Shown here: positions 37,396-47,574 of the stretch, piece after piece | How the letters are laid out: each line of letters begins with the position of its first letter | Position numbering within the stretch: position 1 is the stretch's first letter | From: Bradyrhizobium sp. 132 | GTDB lineage: Bacteria > Pseudomonadota > Alphaproteobacteria > Rhizobiales > Xanthobacteraceae | NCBI RefSeq assembly: GCF_023074185.1 | Contig: NZ_JADPKY010000114.1 | Coordinates: 33,196-97,195 of the forward strand | Length of the DNA stretch: 64,000 nucleotides | Direction: 5' to 3' | Made by a program: the position numbers and the translations under genes | The notes under the pieces: generated by a model | What the model was told of the DNA's origin: nothing | The model's input: the letters and a program-made list of their open reading frames with translations, nothing else | The model's database searches: none

Positions 37396-39255
37396 CTATC
37401 GCGCGGCTTGGATAGCTCTGCCGATAAACTCCACGCCGGGCGGTCCAAACGTCGTCCACAAGCCCGGCCGCAAGCTATCTCGCGCGCGCTGAACATTCTC
37501 GGCCAGGGTAACTTCTCTAACGCGGAGCAATTGCCATCCTTGGGTCAACATAGGGCAAAAGGGCACGACTGAGTTTCGCAGTCCCTCGATCCGTTGGCCT
37601 GTCAATTTGTCAGCAAGCAGTGCAACGTCAAATAAATCAGCTCCAAGATCTCCCCTCATGTAGGATTGAACCGATCGTACTTGATCAGGAAGATTGGCGT
37701 CTGCGTAGGCATACGCCGCGTAAAGTCCCAATGTCGGGTCGACGCTTTTGAGAACACGAATTTGATTTGCCAGGCGTCCACCAGCATCAGTTCTCGCTTG
37801 TTTATCTCCCTCGATGCGAAAAACACCGAATTTGCTTGACGCAGCTGCCAAGGCCCGGAGCTCTTCAAGCCGAGCATTTTCGCCTGCGTACTCGCCTCGA
37901 CGGGAGCCTCGCGGGGACGGTGCATACGCGACGCTTGTCACCTGTCCGTTCCTCACGGTTAGAGAGCCTATAAATCCAGGTAGCGCGGCGACGACAGTGC
38001 CCGAACCGTCCTCAAACATCAAAGCTGTGGTGACCGGTTGGGGATATGCGCCGGGAATGCTTATCATGGCGGGGCGCTCTCTCCCGTCCCCTGCGTCGAC
38101 GATGTCTCCCCCTTGATCGCCTGCGACCCACACCGCGCGCACGCCAGCGCCAACCACGAAAAGACCGGTCTCCGTGTCAAAGGAATCGGCTTTCTTGGTA
38201 TCGAGAAGTTCGCGTTGTACTCGACGGAGTTCGCTGTCTGCGAAAGCTCGATCGAGAGCCTGGACGTTTAGATCGCGAAGGGAAGCCAAGGGGCCAACGC
38301 GCGTGAGGCTAAACTGGTGATTGGCTATGTCCGAGACGGTTATATTGCCTGTCGTCGGCCCGGGAGTCGGCGTCGGAGTCGGAGTCGGAGTGGGTCTCGG
38401 TTGAGCTGTTGCTCGGCCAATGTATACGCTTTCGGGAGATTCGATCTTCGAATCCGGGTACTGAATGACCTTCGAATTTGCAGCCTTTAAGCGCGTCGGC
38501 ACTTCTTCCAGCAGAAAGGTCTTAAGGGCGCGATTGGATATCACGTCCACGTCCCTGACTTTAGTCACCATCCCGGCCCGCGGGCTTTTGAATGCGTCCA
38601 AGAGGGTCGACGTGTAGACCCCCGCATAGTCATCGGCTGCGATCTTCAATTCGTATGCGGGAGCACCCTGCCGAGTCCCAAAGAAACGATCGACGTCGGG
38701 CGATTGGACGCCGGGTACAAAGCTCCCTCTGGGAAAAAGCACCGTTCCATGAAGAAGGGTCGTGTCAAAGTCTGGGATTGACCGGCATGCGTCGCAAATG
38801 ATGACGACGTTTGGAATGGCACTTCGGTTGGCTTGATCTATACACTCAGTGACGCTGACTGCCTCGGCTAAGTCGTCGGGCGCGCCTGTCAACAGCCAAA
38901 ATTCACTCGTCCCAAATGCGACGCCATGCCCCGAAAAGTAGATAAGAAGCTGAGTGAGCGTGCCTCGATTGACCAGCTCCGTGACGGCACGTTTAATACT
39001 GTCTGCCGTGACGACTCGACCATCATCATCATCGATCAATTTAACTTCGAAGCCTTCGGCGCTCAGCCAGCTAGCAACCGACTTTGCACCGGAGGCAGCC
39101 GCGCGCAGGACCGGCAAGTCGCCCGTCTTGTTGACGCCGACGACGACGGCGGCTCGCGTCGATACCCCACTGGTTTGGCCTCTCAGTGGGAGCGGCGCTG
39201 CCAATTGCGCCAAAGCCAGGCCCCCCAAAAGCACCTCGCGCCTTCTGATCGCCAT
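37396..39255 (-). CDS. Tat-exported caspase-like protease with C-terminal domain
   Basis: A 619-residue protein. A twin-arginine signal (MAIRRREVLLGGLALAQLA) precedes a caspase-like domain (residues ~30-285) with VVVGVNKTGDLP, catalytic His in IYFSGHGVAFG and catalytic Cys in IICDACRS. A Pro-Thr repeat linker (PTPTPTPTPTPGPTT) joins a ~300-residue C-terminal region of unknown fold, which ends in helical, TPR-like sequence. Key residues are intact. The linked hydrolase suggests a proteolytic activation or envelope-processing pair. Confidence 0.8.
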   Translation of the reverse strand: MAIRRREVLLGGLALAQLAAPLPLRGQTSGVSTRAAVVVGVNKTGDLPVLRAAASGAKSVASWLSAEGFEVKLIDDDDGRVVTADSIKRAVTELVNRGTLTQLLIYFSGHGVAFGTSEFWLLTGAPDDLAEAVSVTECIDQANRSAIPNVVIICDACRSIPDFDTTLLHGTVLFPRGSFVPGVQSPDVDRFFGTRQGAPAYELKIAADDYAGVYTSTLLDAFKSPRAGMVTKVRDVDVISNRALKTFLLEEVPTRLKAANSKVIQYPDSKIESPESVYIGRATAQPRPTPTPTPTPTPGPTTGNITVSDIANHQFSLTRVGPLASLRDLNVQALDRAFADSELRRVQRELLDTKKADSFDTETGLFVVGAGVRAVWVAGDQGGDIVDAGDGRERPAMISIPGAYPQPVTTALMFEDGSGTVVAALPGFIGSLTVRNGQVTSVAYAPSPRGSRRGEYAGENARLEELRALAAASSKFGVFRIEGDKQARTDAGGRLANQIRVLKSVDPTLGLYAAYAYADANLPDQVRSVQSYMRGDLGADLFDVALLADKLTGQRIEGLRNSVVPFCPMLTQGWQLLRVREVTLAENVQRARDSLRPGLWTTFGPPGVEFIGRAIQAAR

Positions 39256-39267
39256 CGCAACCTCCAC

Positions 39268-39930
39268 ATCGGGAAACGAGAGGGGACAGGTTATGGTAGT
39301 AAGCTGGTGGGATTTCTGAAAGAGTTTTCATACGACCGTCGGCCGCACCCTAGCGCAGCAATGCTCACCGGAATGCCCAGGTATCTTTCTGCCGGCCCTG
39401 GTGGACGCCGCCCACAGCTGCCGGGCGAGGGATCTTCGAGCGGCAGACTTGGCTTGAAGCGAGCCGTCCGGAGTGCCATCCGTCGCAGGACGGCTCGCTT
39501 GAATTGGCCGGTTTCAGTTCTACGAGGCTTGCGGGAACTGGCGCCCGCAGGCCCACTCGAGAACATCCCGCTTGCCTATGACACTCGTCCTAAAACGATG
39601 CGTCGCGCCCTGTTTAGCGACCGCGTCGGCCAGATGCGTTCGGCCTATCGCTGTCAATCGGCTTGCAAATATTGCAGGCCGAATGACACCTTTGCCTTTT
39701 TCATACCGATCCGCTCGCCAGCTTCATTCCCCAGGCCTTGAGGGAACACCATTTTGGGTCCGATAGAGAGGACGGTCGCTGCCTCGAACAGGCGCGCGGC
39801 CTGCAACCCGCCAGCACGAGCACCGCGCCAGCGACCGCAGCCACTTTTGCGAAGACGCTCGGCAAGACGACGACATCCGGCGAGCCGCGTGCCACGCACC
39901 GGCGCAGCCGTCGGCCCTATAAGGGTCCGC
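39268..39930. other. stretch without recognisable genes
   Basis: About 660 bases upstream of the caspase gene. Its promoter should be at the left edge; the remainder has short frames without motifs and is probably decayed IS-related DNA. Confidence 0.35.
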
Positions 39931-39933
39931 ATG

Positions 39934-40308
39934 CCGTCCAAGCTCGATCCGCATATTGCTGCGATGGAGGGCTGGCTCGCTAAGCAACCGCAGTTAACTG
40001 CACTCGCCATCGTCGGCCGGCTGAGCGAGAAAGACCCCGAGGAGTTCGGGACAAGACAGCATTCGATCGTGCAGCGTCTGCTGAGGGCGCTTAGACGGAA
40101 GACGGCCGAGCAGCTGGTCGCGGAGGAGCCGCTCGACCAGGCCACCACCGCTGCCCCATTGCCCGGGGTTGTGGACGGCTCGGGCTATGTAGGGCCCGAC
40201 CCGCCCACAGCCCCTCTCATCGAGCAAGCCCAAAGCCCACCTGGCGCAGTCAACCAATCGATATCGGATCGCCATCGGCAATGGCACCATCAGGGTAACA
40301 TTCGCTGA
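39934..40308 (+). mobile_element. transposase C-terminal remnant
   Basis: A frame reads KLDPHIAAMEGWLAKQPQLT, then HSIVQRLLRALRRKTAEQL, a transposase-like region seen repeatedly in Bradyrhizobium IS elements. The N-terminus is missing. IS family not certain. Confidence 0.45.
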
Positions 40309-40333
40309 TGCGGCAATACGCGGGGTCAATATT

Positions 40334-40449
40334 GGGCTCTGACGCATATTCGATGATCGTGATTGTTTTTATGGCGCGCCAATCAGCCTTGCCTGAAGGA
40401 GATCGAGCTTAGCGCGCCCGTACATCTGCCGTTTGACCAGCTTGAGCTT
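40334..40449 (-). repeat. second copy of the 116-base ISL3 end
   Basis: Nearly identical to 34297-34412 in the same orientation (about three differences). It encodes KLKLVKRQMYGRAKLDLLQA of the transposase C-terminus and is truncated by the IS481-type element that starts at 40453. Confidence 0.85.
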
Positions 40450-40452
40450 AGG

Positions 40453-41470
40453 TGTTTGGTCCCAAGCTTTGATGGTGCATTCTTATCGCATGATTCGAAG
40501 GATGCGCTATGGGTCAAGTTTTACACGGCTGCGCCACCACGACGGAGGCAGTCCGTCGAGCAATACAAAATAGTCAAGAGAGCTTGAGAGCGCTCGCCAA
40601 GCGCTACGGTATCAACCAGAAGACTGTCGCGCAGTGGAAGCAGCGCGAGACTGTCGCCGATCGCTCGACAGGCCCCAAAGAAGCCAAGTCGACTGTCCTT
40701 TCCATCAAGGAGGAGGCGATCATCGTCGCCTTCCGGCGGCATACGCTGCTGCCACTGGACGATTGCCTCTATGCGCTGCAGCCAACCATCCCGCATCTGA
40801 CGAGGTCATCTCTGCATCGCTGCCTCCAGCGTCATGGGATCAGCCGATTGCCGGAGGTCGAAGGCAGCAAGCCTTCGAAGAAACTGTTCAAGGCTTATCC
40901 GATCGGCTATTTCCACATCGACATTGCTGAGCTCCAGACCGCTGAAGGCAAGCTCTACCTCTACGTCGCCATCGATCGCACCAGTAAGTTCGCCTTCGTG
41001 CAACTGGTCAAGAAGGCGGAAAGGACCTCCGCCTCGGCCTTCCTCGGAGCTCTGATCGCGGCGGTCCGCTACAAGATCCACACGATTCTCACCGACAATG
41101 GGATCCAGTTCACCTTCCCGCCGCGCTACGCGGACGGCCCGACGGCAAAGATACGCGATCCATATGTTCGATATGCGCTGCAGGGAAAATGGCATCGAAC
41201 ATCGGCTGACCAAGATCAAGCATCCTTGGACCAATGGCCAGGTCGAGCGCATGAACCGAACGATCAAGGAAGCGACTGTCCAACGCTATCATTACGACCG
41301 ACACGATCAGCTCAAGGCACACCTTGCCGACTTCATCACCGCCTACAACTACGCTCGGCGGCTGAAAACCCTGAAGGGCCTCACGCCTTACGAATACATC
41401 TGCAAATGCTGGACCTCCCAGCCACAACGATTCAATCTCAATCCGCTCCAGCAAATGCCGGGACTAAACA
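40453..41470 (+). mobile_element. IS481-family insertion sequence
   Basis: Left end TGTTTGGTCCCAAG and right end (complement) TGTTTAGTCCCGGC are the characteristic IS481 termini. About 1.02 kb; the single transposase gene is frameshifted. No clear target duplication. Confidence 0.85.
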
Positions 41471-41481
41471 CTTCCGGGTGA
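40509..41481 (+). pseudogene. IS481-family transposase, frameshifted
   Basis: The first frame holds the HTH region (RALAKRYGINQKTVAQWKQR) and the first catalytic Asp regions (YFHIDIAELQT, LTDNGIQFT). Around 41145-41165 the frame slips, and the rest (HMFDMRCRENGIEHRLTKIK, PWTNGQVERMNRT with the catalytic Glu) continues in the +2 frame to 41481. One indel, so probably inactive. Confidence 0.88.
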
Positions 41482-41496
41482 AGGTGGAATTGCTGC

Positions 41497-42516
41497 CCTA
41501 AACAAGATCGGCCCTGCGCGCGACCCTCGATGGGGTTCAGGTTGCGATCGCGATCAACGCCTATCTGACCTTTTCATTGGGGGCCGGCGAAACCGTCATT
41601 GGCATCATTACTGATCTTGAGGCACGTGAGAGCTTCGATCCCACCAGCGGCGACGAACTGAACCTGGAACTCATGAAACCGCGCCGGACCGCCAGCGTGC
41701 AGTTGCTGGGTACCATCGAGCATGCCGACGATGAGCCGTCCTTCAGTCCGGGTATATCCATCCTGCCAACACTCGATACACCGGCAGAAATCGGATCACC
41801 TGACATCTTGCGCGCCGTGTTTGAAATCCCGCCCCGTCGCAACAGGCCGGAGGGTTATGATGCGAGGGACTTTGACTGCGACTTGAAGATCGGATTTCCG
41901 ACGGGCCAGGCGCGTAACGTCGTCCGGGCGTCCTACAATGACCTGTTCTCGAGGCCCTTGGCCATCGTCGGTAACACCGGGTCGGGCAAGTCATTCTCGG
42001 TGTCGAACCTCATTCAGAAGGCCATGAAAGCGCTCGACGGCGCAGCGGAGGACCCGCATGTCTTCATTCTCGACATTAATGGCGAATACGCCAAAGCCTT
42101 TCCTGCCGCAAAAGCAGCGGTACGCTTGCCGGATCGCATCTATCTCAATGGCAAAGAGTTCGGCCTCCCGCTCTGGTTCCTGAACGCGGAGGAGATCTGT
42201 GCATGGCTGAGCGCGGCGGAACAGACACAGGAACCCGTGTTGAAAGACTGGTGGGCGATCGCCAAGGGCGGCAATGCCACAGCTGCGGCCAGTCTCGGTT
42301 CCCTGCAGAACGCAATGAGCGCGCTCGATCAACTTCTCAGCGACAAAGATCAAGAAGAAGGCTGCGGGTTCCTATTGTGACGCCGTTGCCGGCCATCTCG
42401 CGAACACCGATATCGACACTACGGCGTTCGATAAACTATTCATCTCACATCGCTCCGCCAACGACTACAACACCGAGGTCATGAACAATCAGGCCGTGAT
42501 CGCGGCCGAAAGCTAG
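41497..42516 (+). pseudogene. HerA-like ATPase, truncated at both ends
   Basis: The frame opens after the IS481 end with LRATLDGVQVAIAINAYLTF, part of the HerA N-terminal barrel, so the true start is missing. Walker A is VGNTGSGKSFSV and Walker B-like is FILDINGEYAKAF. At about 42340 the frame shifts and continues AAGSYCDAVAGHLANTD and FDKLFISHRSANDYN up to a TAG at 42514. Arginine finger and C-terminus are gone. HerA hexamers partner with NurA, SIR2 or other nucleases in phage defence; a broken SIR2 gene is 2.7 kb away. Confidence 0.8.
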
Positions 42517-42519
42517 CAG

Positions 42520-42786
42520 ACCGTCGACGATGTGGGTGGCGCGAGTAATCATCTGGATACTTTAGCTATTGTTCGACCGAGTCTCGATGATTGCCCAAGG
42601 TCTCGATCTTCGGAAATACCACGATAATAAAGGCCTACGATTCCTGAGGGAGAAATACGTCTAGGTAAGTTAAACCTAAGAAGTTTCAGGAATTTCCAAT
42701 CTATCGACATTCCTCTATCTGGCAATGCCGTCCTGGGCATGAGATTATCGATGCGTCGTTGGGGTAGATCGGGAAGAACACCAAGG
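42520..42786. other. stretch without recognisable genes
   Basis: About 270 bases at the 3' side of the predicted nuclease gene, noticeably lower in GC; no ORF with motif support. Confidence 0.35.
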
Positions 42787-44994
42787 CTACCTCCGCGGAA
42801 AGGTAGCCCGTCCCTCACGCCGCAAGATTCCTATGAAGTCATATGGTTCATCTGTTCGTGGTACGAACCAATAAAGCGCGAGCATGTCATCCCGGCCGCC
42901 TTGCTCGAAGGCGCTGTTCGCTGCGTATCGGAGATTAGCCTCGAATTGCTCTGACGAATTTGGCGCACCCACCATGACAGAGATAGTTTGCAGTCGCGCA
43001 GATGCCCCCTGCGTGAGTCCCATAGTGAAGAAAAAGTCGGGGCGGCGTTTCACTTCCCGCAGCCCTTTTTGCATGAACCGCTCGATCATCCGCTGACCTT
43101 TGCCGTTCACGTTGAGGAGACGATGGCCAAATCTGGTCCAGCCTGATGGGCGCCGTCTCTCCAGCGAGCGGAGAAGCTCTTCCCAGAAAGGTGTGCGTTT
43201 GATTGGGGGCTTTGAAAGCTGCTGCATCCGTTTGTCGGAGTACAGTGGCGTGAGGCGAAGCGATCGTCCGTACCATTCTTGGCGCGCGCCATCGAACTCA
43301 TCTTCCCCGAGATTGAATTGCGTCTCTACGTAGATCGCGAGCAAATCCAATTCGTCGGCGCGATAATTCGCATTCTGCTCGAGTTCCACCCTGCGGCTCA
43401 GATAGTGACAACGTTCGATCTCAAGAGACAAGGTTTCGAACACACTCTCCAAGTCGAACACGGACATTGACGGAGCGATGTCCTTGTCGACCGGAATAAG
43501 ACCGACCTTTTTTAGCTGCAGCCAATGCGAAGAAAGGGGACCAACCGCATCCTGAAGAATGTTGATGCGGATCACTTCCCGCACCTCACCGGCGTTTACA
43601 ACCCATGACCCTTGTTTGGTTTCAAACTCGATCGGTCCGCTTGCATTATTTACGTGTTTCTTCAACCGGAGTGATTGCTCGGAGGGCGCTACGACGAGTG
43701 CTTGAAGAACCTCCTTTAGACTCCCGATTGCGCCGCGGCTTGCCGGCGCGCTGATCTTTGCGGACTTTGCCTCGAAAATAAGCATCGTCTTATCGATCAC
43801 CGCAACGATATCCGACTCCCACCAATTTTGACCCCCGTCTTCGCTCCATTTAACGGCGTCACGTACCTCCGCACTCGGCAGAAACTCTCGGATCACGGCA
43901 CTTAGGCGCGCCTCGAGCCAATCCGCTCTTGCCTTCTCCGCAAGCTTTTTTAGGTTGGGCTTTGTAGCGCAGAGCGCTTCAAGGATTTCAGCAAGATGCG
44001 TCCCGACAATCTGCGGACCGCTGCAGAATACCTTGTGTGCATTGATCTCAATGAACGGCTTCAGGCGGACCGGGTTGCTGAGGTGGAGGTGTTGCAGAAC
44101 GCCTTCTGTGACATCTCCGAAGCGGAGCATAAGCGCGGATGTCACAACCTCTTTCAATGCGGAACGCTGCTCAGCCGGTGCGTCGGCGACCAGTTCGTCT
44201 AGGGGGAAAGTGAAGGCCTCTCGAAGTCTTTGCTCACTCAAATTCCAGAAGTGAGCATGCAGGCGGCGTTTGTCACGGTGCCACGGCACAGTTTCCGCTG
44301 TGACCCTTGCCGCGGCTTCGGGCTCCAAGCTTTTCACGTAGGCCTCGATCATAGCAGTCCCAGACTTCTTCTGAGCCCACGAGCGAAGGTGGCCGATATG
44401 CGCCTGGAGACGAAACTCCGATCTTTCCATGATCGATGACAGCATCGCGACCACGGCGCTAGCATCGCATCCAAAATGGTGGCGAAACGATGCGTTTACC
44501 GCGCTGGCAAGGCCTTCCGCATAGTCCTGGGTCTGATAGCCGCGCCGTGTTCCCCGAACTGCCAGCGTCCAGCTCTGGATCAGGGCGAGCATTTCACGCT
44601 GTTGGTTTGCGCGGAAATCGTTGGTTGTTTTGCACTGTGCCTTACCGCGGTAGGCCTGCCCATTGCGTTCGATCAGGTCGATCACGCGCTGTGTGACTGC
44701 GGGATAGTCGTCTTCATCATTGGGCACACCACGGGGACGTGCAAGGGCTAGTGCCTGAACGAGCTCGATATGGAACAGTTCGAGAGCCTTTGTACCGATC
44801 TGCTTGATCCGATCCGGACCCCGCATAATTAAGGAGAAGCCGGCCCGCGCAAGGATTTCCAAAGCGTCGACCGAGCTGACCTCCTCGGTAAGGGTCTCGA
44901 GTGTCTCACTGAATTCGTCGCGGGCGGCCGAGCCCTGGCGATGCGCCAAGGCAACTTCTTCGTCGGTCAAATCGACGTCGTGCATTAGTGACAC
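42787..44994 (-). CDS. large predicted PD-(D/E)XK nuclease, unknown family
   Basis: A 735-residue intact protein. Residues ~1-340 are helical, with no recognised family. Residues ~360-440 contain WWESDIVAVI then TMLIFEAKSAK, i.e. D395...E408-x-K410, the spacing of a restriction-endonuclease-fold active site, followed by a GSLKEVLQALV helix. Residues ~500-735 form a C-terminal domain ending in WFVPRTDEPYDFIGIL. No signal peptide. It sits between broken HerA and SIR2 defence genes and is divergent from SIR2, so a defence effector role is a reasonable inference. Confidence 0.7.
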   Translation of the reverse strand: MSLMHDVDLTDEEVALAHRQGSAARDEFSETLETLTEEVSSVDALEILARAGFSLIMRGPDRIKQIGTKALELFHIELVQALALARPRGVPNDEDDYPAVTQRVIDLIERNGQAYRGKAQCKTTNDFRANQQREMLALIQSWTLAVRGTRRGYQTQDYAEGLASAVNASFRHHFGCDASAVVAMLSSIMERSEFRLQAHIGHLRSWAQKKSGTAMIEAYVKSLEPEAAARVTAETVPWHRDKRRLHAHFWNLSEQRLREAFTFPLDELVADAPAEQRSALKEVVTSALMLRFGDVTEGVLQHLHLSNPVRLKPFIEINAHKVFCSGPQIVGTHLAEILEALCATKPNLKKLAEKARADWLEARLSAVIREFLPSAEVRDAVKWSEDGGQNWWESDIVAVIDKTMLIFEAKSAKISAPASRGAIGSLKEVLQALVVAPSEQSLRLKKHVNNASGPIEFETKQGSWVVNAGEVREVIRINILQDAVGPLSSHWLQLKKVGLIPVDKDIAPSMSVFDLESVFETLSLEIERCHYLSRRVELEQNANYRADELDLLAIYVETQFNLGEDEFDGARQEWYGRSLRLTPLYSDKRMQQLSKPPIKRTPFWEELLRSLERRRPSGWTRFGHRLLNVNGKGQRMIERFMQKGLREVKRRPDFFFTMGLTQGASARLQTISVMVGAPNSSEQFEANLRYAANSAFEQGGRDDMLALYWFVPRTDEPYDFIGILRREGRATFPRR

Positions 44995-45222
44995 GTCATT
45001 CGCCTACTTTTGTTTTGGCTGCGCTGCCTGCAATGACAGCCTGTCATCTCACGGAGAGCGCTCGAATACTACTTGTGGAAGCAGCTGTATTTATCGCTGC
45101 TTTGTCGAGCGGGCTTTATGTTTCGACGCCGTTCTGCCAAGGTTGAGAGGGATTCGCAGACTGTGTATCTCTGCGTGCGTTGAAGCCGTTGGCATCGGCG
45201 TGAATAAGGGGGGAGACACCGA
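44995..45222. promoter_or_regulatory. divergent promoter region between nuclease and SIR2 genes
   Basis: About 230 bases between divergent genes. It contains a GGGGGAG SD for the TTG start at 45223. No clear operator. Confidence 0.4.
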
Positions 45223-45985
45223 TTGCCGACGGCTGGGACCATCACGGTCAAAGAAACTCTAGATCCGCTGGACGGGGCTTTCCAGGGGTTGAGCGATAGC
45301 ATTGCCCAAGGCGGCTATGCTTTCTGGCTTGGGTCGGGGATCTCCCGTGAGCGAGTTGTTGGGCTCGATGGGGTTCTGGAGAAGCTGATTGATTTTCTAA
45401 GGACACATACCACCGCTGATCCCGCGTGCCCTTACGGTAAGGCGCTAGAGAAAATCCTTGGAATGGCATCGCCTTCCGCCGATGAGCGCAAGGAAATTGA
45501 TTTGGCTAAGCCCGTGGCAACTTGGGCCTGCCGCAAAGCTTTATTGGGCCGACTCTGGAACCAATACTCAAAGGTTCTATCAGTCGAGATACCCGCGGAA
45601 AGTCTTGACTATCTTCTATGGGTTGGCGTCGATTTTAGGAATACATTCTCAAATCAGAATCCGATGCGGAGCATTTGGCAATCGGGATGCTTGCGCTCGA
45701 AGGCACTGTCACCGAACTCGCCACCGCAAACTGGGACGGCCTGCTCGAGGGGGCGATGAAGGCTCTGGGCCATTCCGATACCTTCTACCGCGTCACTGTT
45801 ACAGGCGACGATCTGCGCGGTGCGGCCGCGGCGGCCAAATTGTACAAATTTCACGGCTGCGCACTTCGAGCGATCGAAGATGAGGGCAAATACCGACCGC
45901 TCTTAGTTGCTCGTTCCGCACAGATCACGAGCTGGATGGGAAACGACACGTTCAAGATTACTCGCGACCAGCTTGAAGCGCTGAT
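45223..45985 (+). pseudogene. SIR2-domain protein, frameshifted and truncated
   Basis: The first frame, from a TTG after GGGGGAG, reads YAFWLGSGISRERVVGLDGV, the NAD-binding entry loop of SIR2 proteins. Near 45635 the frame shifts; the second frame has TELATANWDGLLEGAMKALG (TTNxD-like) and LYKFHGCA, the SIR2 catalytic His. Coding similarity stops near 45985, where an unrelated minus-strand gene begins. Defensive SIR2 proteins cut NAD, often with HerA. Dead as it stands. Confidence 0.8.
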
Positions 45986-45989
45986 CCAG

Positions 45990-46358
45990 CGCGCGCGCAG
46001 CCTTGAGCTGAGCGAGGATTTCAAGTTCTTGGCGCAGCATGGCGTGCGCCTGCAGATAGCGCGCCTCTGCGATCGCTCTCTCACATGGTTCCAGGCCGAT
46101 CACGAAGGCCGCGAACAGGGCATCGCGTTCGAAGGAGGTCTGATCACCTTCCACAATGGCCCCATTGATGCGCAGCAGACCGCTGGCAAGCACGCCAGTC
46201 ACGAGCATGTGGGCGTCGATTAGTCGTCCAAAGGCGACCATGGCTTTGGCCTTCGCCTGATCTCCGTACACCTGCTGAACGGCATAGAGCGTGGCGGCCG
46301 GTTCGATCAGCGCCTGCTTGTGACGCTCGATAGGTTCGTCGTTGAGCGTCTCAATCAT
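45990..46358 (-). pseudogene. unknown gene fragment coupled to the DUF1016 gene
   Basis: The minus strand starts MIETLNDEPIERHKQALIEP and continues for about 120 residues of helical sequence (AKAMVAFGRLIDAHMLVTGV) before running into antisense SIR2 DNA, so the end is truncated. Its start overlaps the stop of the natural upstream frame (GATGATTGAG). No family recognised. Confidence 0.5.
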
Positions 46359-47440
46359 CGGCGTTCAATGCCTTGAGATCGGCGAGGAAGACCGTCCCAA
46401 TCTCCACGGCCCCGCTTCGCCGCGTCCGAGTCGACGTCTACGCCATGCGAGGCTTCGTTCATGACCCGCAGCGCGCCGAGCATCTGCTCGGTGCTGGCGG
46501 GCACCGGTCCCTGCCGTCGTAGATCGCGCAGCATGTTTATGATGCCAACGGGCCGATCGAAGACGAGGCCTCGTTCCGAGGCGAGGTCGCGAACCGCGCG
46601 CTCGATTTCGATGCGAAGTTTGACCACGGACATCAGCGGAAACTCCCGGGCGAATTCCGCCGCAGTTGGGAGATCCTCCTCGAACTGGGGTGGGAGCGCA
46701 TGGGAGAGTTGATACTGAGCGACGCCCATCGGCTTGCTGGAATCTCGCAGGGCGTATTCCACGATCACCTCGTTGCGCCCCGTGCACAAAATGATGCCGA
46801 TCGTCGGCTTGTCATCCGGATGGCGCAATTTCTCGTCCACGGCTGACAGGTGGAAGTTCATCTTGCCCGCGAATTCGGGTTTGAAGTCCTCGATCTTCAA
46901 CTCGATCACCACGAAGCAGCGCAGTCGGAGATGATAGAAGAGTAGGTCGAGATAATAGTCCTGTCTGCCGACTTCGAGGTGGTATTGGCTGCCAACGAAG
47001 GCGAACCCCTTGCCGAGTTCCAGGATGAGCGAGCGTAGGTGCTCGATGAGACCGCGTTCGAGATCGCGCTCCAACAGTTCTGGGCCAAGCGAGAGGAAGT
47101 CGAACGTATAGGGGTCTTTGAGTATCTGCTGGGCAAGCTCGGATTGCTCGGACGGGAGGATCCGTGAGAAGTTGGTCAGCGCACTGCCTTGACGGGCGAA
47201 TAGATTGCTGTCGATCTGATGGACGAGAACGTTCCGGCTCCAGCCGTGCTCGATCGCTTGGCGGGCGTACCAGCTGCGTTCCTCGGGTGCCTTGAGGGCG
47301 TCGAGGAGGCGGACGTTATGGCCCCAGGGCAATAGTGCAACAACCTGTTGCACGAATTCGCCGTCGGGCCAGGCTTCGGCGAAAGCGCGCATGTATTTCA
47401 GATTTCGGGCTGAGATCGGCTTCGCCACTGGCAACGGCGA
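46355..47440 (-). pseudogene. DUF1016 (YhcG) nuclease, N-terminally truncated, 3' frameshifted
   Basis: Sequence begins abruptly at ISARNLKYMRAFAEAWPDGE, inside the DUF1016 N-terminal region, and runs through the PD-(D/E)XK domain: FVGSQYHLEVGRQDYYLDLL then CFVVIELKIEDFKPEFAGKM (D...ExK). After FEEDLPTAAEFAREF a different, DUF4145-like helical tail follows, so the protein may be a chimera. At about 46400 a one-base slip hides the natural ending IGTVFLADLKALNADD. Missing the first ~100 or more residues. Confidence 0.7.
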
Positions 47441-47441
47441 G

Positions 47442-47570
47442 CTAGATCTCCGCTCCGGTATTGAACAGCGCCAGGTTGAGCTTGACCCTAGGATTGGCGG
47501 CGCCAAACTCCTTCACGTTGCTGGGAACGAGATTCGAGGCGAGGCCGCTTATCATCGCGACCGTGATCTC
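47442..47570 (-). pseudogene. LysR-type regulator fragment
   Basis: The minus strand reads GEITVAMISGLASNLVPSNV then NPRVKLNLALFNTG, the first strand-helix unit of a LysR effector-binding domain. It is joined on one side to IS3 orfB and on the other to DUF1016 sequence. Confidence 0.55.
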
Positions 47571-47574
47571 GCCC

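Noticed and set aside
38360..38400. Short tandem repeat as a CRISPR or regulatory repeat
   Set aside because: It is the coding repeat for the Pro-Thr hinge of the caspase-like protein.
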